Source of the DNA: Thermoleophilaceae bacterium
Lineage (GTDB): Bacteria; Actinomycetota; Thermoleophilia; Solirubrobacterales; Thermoleophilaceae
Assembly: GCA_013695885.1 (NCBI GenBank)
Contig: JACCZP010000313.1
Coordinates: forward strand, 1 to 8,341
Length of the DNA: 8,341 nt
Reading direction: 5' to 3'
Below the pieces are notes generated by a model. That model did not search any database and was not told the DNA's origin. It saw nothing but the letters and a program-made list of their open reading frames with translations. This document shows, one piece after another, positions 4,534-8,341 of the stretch; position 1 is the first letter of the stretch; each line of letters begins with the position of its first letter. The translations under genes were made by a program, and so were the position numbers.

Positions 4534-6396
4534 GTGTGCGGCATCGTTGGATACGTCGGCCCCCGCCCCGGTCAGGAGTTGCTGCTCCGCGGCCTCGAGA
4601 AGCTCGAGTACCGCGGCTACGACTCAGCCGGCCTCTCCCTCGTCGCCGGTGAGGGCATCGAGTCGATCCGCGCGGTCGGCAACCTGTCGTTCCTGCGCGA
4701 GGCGGTCCACGCCAGGGCTGCGGTGATCGCCGGCGGCGGAGTCGCCGTGGCCGAGCCCCCGCCCACCACCGGGATCGGCCACACCCGTTGGGCCACCCAC
4801 GGCGCGGTCACCGAGGCCAACGCCCATCCCCACTCGGACACCGAGGATCGGGTGCACATCGTCCTCAACGGCATCGTCGAGAACCACCTGGACCTGCGCC
4901 GGCGCCTCGTGGCCGACGGCGCCGAGTTCACCTCGGAGACCGACGCCGAGGTCGTGGCCCACCTGATCGCCGCCCACTACGCGGGCGACCTGCTCGAGGC
5001 CGTTCGCGCCGCCTACGGCGATCTGCGGGGCCACTACTCGTTCGTGGCCGTCTGCGCGGACGAGCCGGGACTGCTGGTGGCCGCGCGCAAGGAGACGCCG
5101 CTGGTGATCGGCCTCGGCGAGGGCGAGAGCTTCCTGGCCTCGGCGGTCCCCGCCTTCCTGCGCGAGACCCGCGACGTGATCTACATGAACGACGACGAGT
5201 TCGCGGCGGTCCGTGCGGGTGCGATCGAGCTCGTGGACGCTGCGGGCAGGCCGCGCGAGCCCCGGCCCGAGCGGGTGGAGTGGGATGAGGACGTGGCCGA
5301 GAAGGCCGGCTACGAGACCTTCATGCTCAAGGAGATCCACGAGCAGCCCGGCGCGGTGGCCGAGACCATCGGCGACCGCCTGCCCGAGGGCGAGCGGATC
5401 GAGCTCGACGCCGGGCTCTCCGAGGAGCAGCTCGCGGGGATCCGGCGCGTCGTGGTGGTGGCGTGCGGAACGTCCTACCACGCAGGCCTGGTCGGGCGCT
5501 ACGCGATCGAGCAGTGGGCGCGCCTGCCCGTCGAGATGGACATCGCCTCGGAGTACCGCTATCGCAACCCGGTGGTCGGCCCGGGCGATCTGGTGATCGG
5601 CATCACCCAGTCGGGCGAGACCGCTGACACGCTGGCGGCCATGCGCCTCGCGCGCCGGGCGGGCGCCACGGTGCTCGCCGTCTCCAACGTCATGGGCAGC
5701 CAGGCCACCCGCGAGGCCGACGGCACGCTGTTCACCCGCGCCGGTCTCGAGATCGGGGTGGCGGCCACCAAGACCTTCGTCTCCCAGGTGGCCGCCATGT
5801 ACCTGCTCGCCCTGAAGCTCGCCGAGCTGCACGGCACCCTCGAGCCCGACGACCTTCTCCGCCTTGTGGAGGAGATGCGGCGTCTGCCCGACCTCCTGGC
5901 CGACGTCATCGAGTCGGTTGACGGGCCCGTCGCGCAGGTGGCCGAGGAGTGGCAGCACGCGGGCTTCTTCCTCTACCTCGGGCGCCACATCGGGCTGGCG
6001 GTGTGCCTTGAGGGAGCGCTGAAGCTCAAGGAGGTCTCCTACATCCCCACCGACGCCTACGCCGCGGGAGAGATGAAGCACGGGCCGATCGCCCTGCTCG
6101 ACCAGCGCACCCCCGTGGTGTGCGTGGCCACGGACGCTCCCGTGCTCGAGAAGATGCTCTCGAACGTCTCCGAGGTGCGGGCTCGCGGCGCCCACGTCCT
6201 GGCCGTGGCCACCGAGGGGTCGCTCGAGGTTGCCGAGCACGCCGAGTCGGTGTTCTGGGTCCCGCGCACCGACTGGATCCTCCAGCCGATCCTCGCCGTC
6301 GTCCCGCTCCAGCTCCTCGCGTACCGCATCGCCCGCGCGCGCGGTCTCAACGTGGACCAGCCGCGCAACCTCGCGAAGACCGTCACCGTCGAATAG
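4534..6396 (+). CDS. glmS: Glutamine--fructose-6-phosphate aminotransferase (isomerizing)
   Basis: GlmS makes glucosamine-6-phosphate from fructose-6-phosphate and glutamine, the entry step to UDP-GlcNAc. The 620-residue protein begins MCGIVGYVG; Cys2 becomes the N-terminal nucleophile once Met is removed, which fixes the start at the GTG. The glutaminase domain (about 1-240) shows RGYDSAG (27-33), GHTRWATHG (82-90), NAHPHSD, NGIVENH (112-118) and TSETDAE (133-139). Two SIS domains follow: CGTSYHAG (311-318), TQSGETADT (358-366) and EIGVAATKTF (406-415) in the first; LEGALKLKEVSYIPTDAY (492-509), GEMKHGPIAL and the C-terminal DQPRNLAKTVTVE in the second. Length is normal. A Gly/Pro-rich stretch (about 65-80) lies before GHTRW. 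The gene appears to have its own extended -10 promoter and structured leader, so it can be controlled apart from glmM. Confidence 0.97.
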   Translation: MCGIVGYVGPRPGQELLLRGLEKLEYRGYDSAGLSLVAGEGIESIRAVGNLSFLREAVHARAAVIAGGGVAVAEPPPTTGIGHTRWATHGAVTEANAHPHSDTEDRVHIVLNGIVENHLDLRRRLVADGAEFTSETDAEVVAHLIAAHYAGDLLEAVRAAYGDLRGHYSFVAVCADEPGLLVAARKETPLVIGLGEGESFLASAVPAFLRETRDVIYMNDDEFAAVRAGAIELVDAAGRPREPRPERVEWDEDVAEKAGYETFMLKEIHEQPGAVAETIGDRLPEGERIELDAGLSEEQLAGIRRVVVVACGTSYHAGLVGRYAIEQWARLPVEMDIASEYRYRNPVVGPGDLVIGITQSGETADTLAAMRLARRAGATVLAVSNVMGSQATREADGTLFTRAGLEIGVAATKTFVSQVAAMYLLALKLAELHGTLEPDDLLRLVEEMRRLPDLLADVIESVDGPVAQVAEEWQHAGFFLYLGRHIGLAVCLEGALKLKEVSYIPTDAYAAGEMKHGPIALLDQRTPVVCVATDAPVLEKMLSNVSEVRARGAHVLAVATEGSLEVAEHAESVFWVPRTDWILQPILAVVPLQLLAYRIARARGLNVDQPRNLAKTVTVE

Positions 6397-6522
6397 GAGC
6401 ACGGAGGGCGTGGAGGACGCCGCTCGCCGCTTGGCTGGCTATCGCGGGTCAGTGCATCGTGGTCGCGGGTCGCCACCGCTGAAGGCGACTTCGAGTGGCC
6501 ACGCCGGCGGGAACGTGGCGCC

Positions 6523-6703
6523 GTGCAGAACGTCGCCCGGGTGACGCCTGCGAGTTCCCGGGCGACATGGTGCACGCCAGGGGAGCTCTCCCGGCCACGC
6601 GCCTTTGCGGGCCGGACCCGGGCGACGTTGTGCATCCCAGGGAGGCTTCAACGGCCCCGCGGGCTCAGGGGACTGACGCGGGCGACGTTATGCACGTCGC
6701 CCG
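6523..6703 (+). repeat. Array of a 19-base core repeat with 60-base period
   Basis: Three direct copies start exactly 60 bases apart: CCCGGGCGACATGGTGCAC (6557-6575), CCCGGGCGACGTTGTGCAT (6617-6635) and CGCGGGCGACGTTATGCAC (6677-6695). A fourth, inverted copy lies at 6523-6541 (complement CCCGGGCGACGTTCTGCAC), head-to-head with the first direct copy and 15 bases from it. The consensus is about CCCGGGCGACGTTNTGCAC. Downstream flanks of the first two direct copies are also partly alike (CCAGGG, then GCT, then CGGCC). The last copy overlaps a perfect palindrome. A poorer relative, GTGCATCGTGGTCGC at 6452, may be a decayed inverted copy. This fills most of the 365 bases between glmS and nnrE/nnrD, in which I see no supported gene. 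Function is unknown; candidates are a protein binding array, a structured RNA or a dispersed mobile repeat. Confidence 0.8.
6679..6703. repeat. Perfect 10-bp inverted repeat before nnrE/nnrD
   Basis: CGGGCGACGT (6679-6688) is followed by the loop TATGC and then ACGTCGCCCG (6694-6703), a perfect 10-bp stem. No T run follows on either strand, so it is not an intrinsic terminator of the usual form. It coincides with the third direct repeat copy, whose core meets an inverted half-copy, and ends 58 bases before the nnrE/nnrD GTG. It could be an operator or an mRNA hairpin. Confidence 0.7.
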
Positions 6704-6761
6704 GAGGGCTCGCCTCGGGCGGCCGGGTGTCGCGGCCCCCGCGACCGGGAAGAACCCGGCC

Positions 6762-8294
6762 GTGACTCTCCCCGACTGGCTCGACCGCCTCTATGTGGCC
6801 GAGGAGATGCAGGCCGCCGACGCCCACGCGATCGAGGAGGCGGGCGTGCCCTCCCTGGAGCTGATGGAGCGCGCGGCCGAGGGACTCGCGCGCGCGGTGG
6901 GCGAGGCGGCAGGGCCCGGGGCGGTGCGCGTGTTATGCGGTCCCGGCAACAACGGCGGCGACGGCCTTGCCGCGGCCCGGCTGCTGCGCGCAGACGGGTA
7001 CGAGGTGGACGTGATCGTCTGTGCCCCGCTCGACAAGGTGAAGGGCGACGCCCGCACGAACCTCGAGCGCCTGCCGGGCGAGCCTCCACGCGAGAGCGCC
7101 GACGGGTTCGATCCCGCCCTGCTCGAGCGCTCCGGCGCCGTGCTCGACGCCATGCTCGGCACCGGCTTCTCGGGGAGCCCGCGGGAGCCGATGGGCGCGG
7201 CCATCGCCGCGATCAACGACCACGGTGCCCCGGTGGTGGCCTGCGACGTGCCGTCGGGGGTGGACGCCTCCTCCGGGGAGGTCGAGGCCGCGGCGGTCCG
7301 GGCCACGGTCACCGCCACGTTCCACGGCCCGAAGGTCGGCCTCTACGTGGCACCGGGCGCCTTCTACGCGGGGGAGGTCCGGACCATCGAGATCGGCATT
7401 CCCCGCGGCGCACCGGCGCCGACCACGGCAGGGCTGATCTCCGGGCGGGCGCTCGCCCTCGTGCCGTCGCGCACGCGGGGCGGGTCGAAGTTCGACTCGG
7501 GCACCGTGGTGGTGGCCGGCGGCGCGCAGGGGCTCACCGGCGCGCCGTGCATGGCCGCGCTCGCCGCGCAGCGCGCGGGCGCCGGCTACGTCCAGGTGGC
7601 GGTGCCGGCCTCCACCGAGGCGGTGTTCGAGCTGCGCCTGCTCGAGGCCATGACCGCCTCGATGCCCGACGAGGAGGGAGCCCACACACCCGACGGCGTT
7701 GACGCGGTGCTCGCGCTCTGCGAGCGCGCCGGGGCGCTCGTGCTCGGGCCCGGCCTGTCGCGTGCGGAAAGCGCCTTCGACTTCGCCCGCGCGATTGCAC
7801 GGCGGGCGCCGGCCCCGTTGCTGATCGACGCCGACGGGCTGAACGCCCACGCCGGCCGCCTCGAGGAGCTGCGCGAGCGCCCCGCGCCCACCGTGCTCAC
7901 GCCACACGCCGGGGAGCTCGGGCGGCTGCTCGAGCGCGACTCGAGCGAGGTGGGCGCCCACCGCCTGGCCTGCGCCCGTGAGGCGGCCGAGCGCAGCGGC
8001 GCGGTGGTCCTGCTGAAGGGCGACGACACGATCGTCGCCGCGCCCGGTGGCCCGGTGGCCGTGTCCCCCGGCGCGAGCGCCGCGCTCGCCACCGCGGGCA
8101 CCGGCGACGTGCTCTCGGGCGTGATCGCCGCGTTCATGGCCAAGGGGCTCGACGCCTTTGCGGCTGCCGCGGCCGGGGTGATGGCCCACGCCCGGGCCGG
8201 CATCGAGGCGGCCGCCCGCCACGGCGCCGACCACACGATCGCCGGCGACGTGATCGAGGCCTTGCCGAGCGCGCTGGCGCGGGGATCCCGCTAG
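6762..8294 (+). CDS. nnrD: Bifunctional NAD(P)H-hydrate epimerase / ADP-dependent NAD(P)H-hydrate dehydratase
   Basis: This enzyme repairs hydrated NADH and NADPH (NADHX, NADPHX): the N-terminal YjeF_N domain epimerises R and S forms and the C-terminal carbohydrate-kinase-like domain removes water using ADP. The 510-residue protein shows the epimerase motifs GPGNNGGDG (60-68), DAMLGTGFSG (129-138), DVPSGVDA (162-169) and TFHGPKVG (186-193), then, from about residue 225, the dehydratase motifs KFDSGTVVVAGG (243-254), LVLGPGLS, LLIDADGLNA, LTPHAGEL, VLLKGDDT and TAGTGDVLSG (444-453, Asp449 the expected catalytic base). Length is usual for the fused form. I chose GTG at 6762 because family members begin with a short LPDWL-like segment before AEEM; the frame stays open to 6495 but only through repeat DNA. 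A separate promoter is likely given the 365-base gap to glmS, but I could not identify one. Confidence 0.95.
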   Translation: MTLPDWLDRLYVAEEMQAADAHAIEEAGVPSLELMERAAEGLARAVGEAAGPGAVRVLCGPGNNGGDGLAAARLLRADGYEVDVIVCAPLDKVKGDARTNLERLPGEPPRESADGFDPALLERSGAVLDAMLGTGFSGSPREPMGAAIAAINDHGAPVVACDVPSGVDASSGEVEAAAVRATVTATFHGPKVGLYVAPGAFYAGEVRTIEIGIPRGAPAPTTAGLISGRALALVPSRTRGGSKFDSGTVVVAGGAQGLTGAPCMAALAAQRAGAGYVQVAVPASTEAVFELRLLEAMTASMPDEEGAHTPDGVDAVLALCERAGALVLGPGLSRAESAFDFARAIARRAPAPLLIDADGLNAHAGRLEELRERPAPTVLTPHAGELGRLLERDSSEVGAHRLACAREAAERSGAVVLLKGDDTIVAAPGGPVAVSPGASAALATAGTGDVLSGVIAAFMAKGLDAFAAAAAGVMAHARAGIEAAARHGADHTIAGDVIEALPSALARGSR

Positions 8295-8341
8295 CGAAGA
8301 TCGCGGTCCGCCGGCCCGGCGCGGGGGCGCGGGACCCGAGG

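Noticed and set aside
4418..4726. 102-residue frame starting at TTG 4418 after a GAGGAGG sequence
   Set aside because: It overlaps the glmS start and glutaminase domain in another frame and shows no domain or membrane pattern.
4624..6402. Long antisense frames opposite glmS, glmM (2467-3300) and nnrE/nnrD (6933-8234)
   Set aside because: They are mirror frames caused by the strong GC bias at third codon positions; translations are His/Arg/Gly-rich with no domain.
6410..6544. 44-residue small gene right after glmS
   Set aside because: AGGAG lies ten bases before the GTG, but about ten of 44 codons end in A or T, unlike the real genes here, and it ends inside the inverted repeat copy.
6523..6703. 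CRISPR array
   Set aside because: Cores are only 19 bases, differ between copies, one copy is inverted, flanks are partly alike, and no cas gene is present.
6495..6761. Extending the NnrE/NnrD protein by 89 residues to a GTG at 6495
   Set aside because: The frame is open only because the repeats recur every 60 bases, giving a 20-residue pattern (PGDMVH, PGDVVH, AGDVMH). At least one other forward frame shows the same 20-residue pattern, so it reflects DNA repeats. Homologues start near the LPDWL segment.

Overview
The window is very GC-rich bacterial DNA. Its genes use G or C in almost every third codon position and start mostly on GTG or TTG; only rplM and rpsI start on ATG. The core order rplM-rpsI-glmM-(two small genes)-glmS-nnrE/nnrD follows the block known from Actinobacteria (L13, S9, phosphoglucosamine mutase, GlmS, NAD(P)HX repair). 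The genes that usually sit between or after these in other actinobacteria (coaA, acpS, alr) are absent from the window. Together with the protein sequences this suggests a deep-branching actinobacterium of the Thermoleophilia/Solirubrobacterales type. That placement is inference, not proof.

Layout. Positions 1-263 (minus) hold the 5' part of a small membrane protein gene that runs off the left edge. Positions 264-692 are a divergent intergenic region and the rplM leader. The leader has a weak -10-like box and a set of overlapping hairpins, the last followed by five T, which looks like a transcription attenuator. rplM (693-1130) overlaps rpsI (1127-2161) by ATGA. The S9 protein carries an acidic, Ala/Pro/Glu-rich extension of about 217 residues before a normal S9 domain. 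glmM (2191-3495) follows after 29 bases. A single-pass membrane protein (3567-3893) and a Rossmann-fold, atypical-SDR-like protein (3908-4399) come next. glmS (4534-6396) has its own extended -10 box and a structured leader of about 100 bases. Positions 6397-6761 carry no supported gene; they contain a repeat array whose 19-base core recurs at exact 60-base spacing, ending in a perfect 10-bp inverted repeat. The bifunctional NAD(P)HX epimerase/dehydratase gene (6762-8294) closes the window. The last 47 bases show nothing I can support.

How the genes work together. GlmS makes glucosamine-6-phosphate and GlmM converts it to glucosamine-1-phosphate, the two steps that lead to UDP-GlcNAc for peptidoglycan. 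Placing glmM behind rplM-rpsI would tie cell-wall precursor supply to ribosome synthesis. NnrE/NnrD is a housekeeping repair enzyme for damaged NAD(P)H. The membrane protein and the SDR-like protein sit between the two amino-sugar genes and are of unknown role.

The items most worth a second look are the repeat array upstream of nnrE/nnrD (with possible degenerate relatives in the rplM leader), the putative rplM attenuator, and the long acidic extension on S9.
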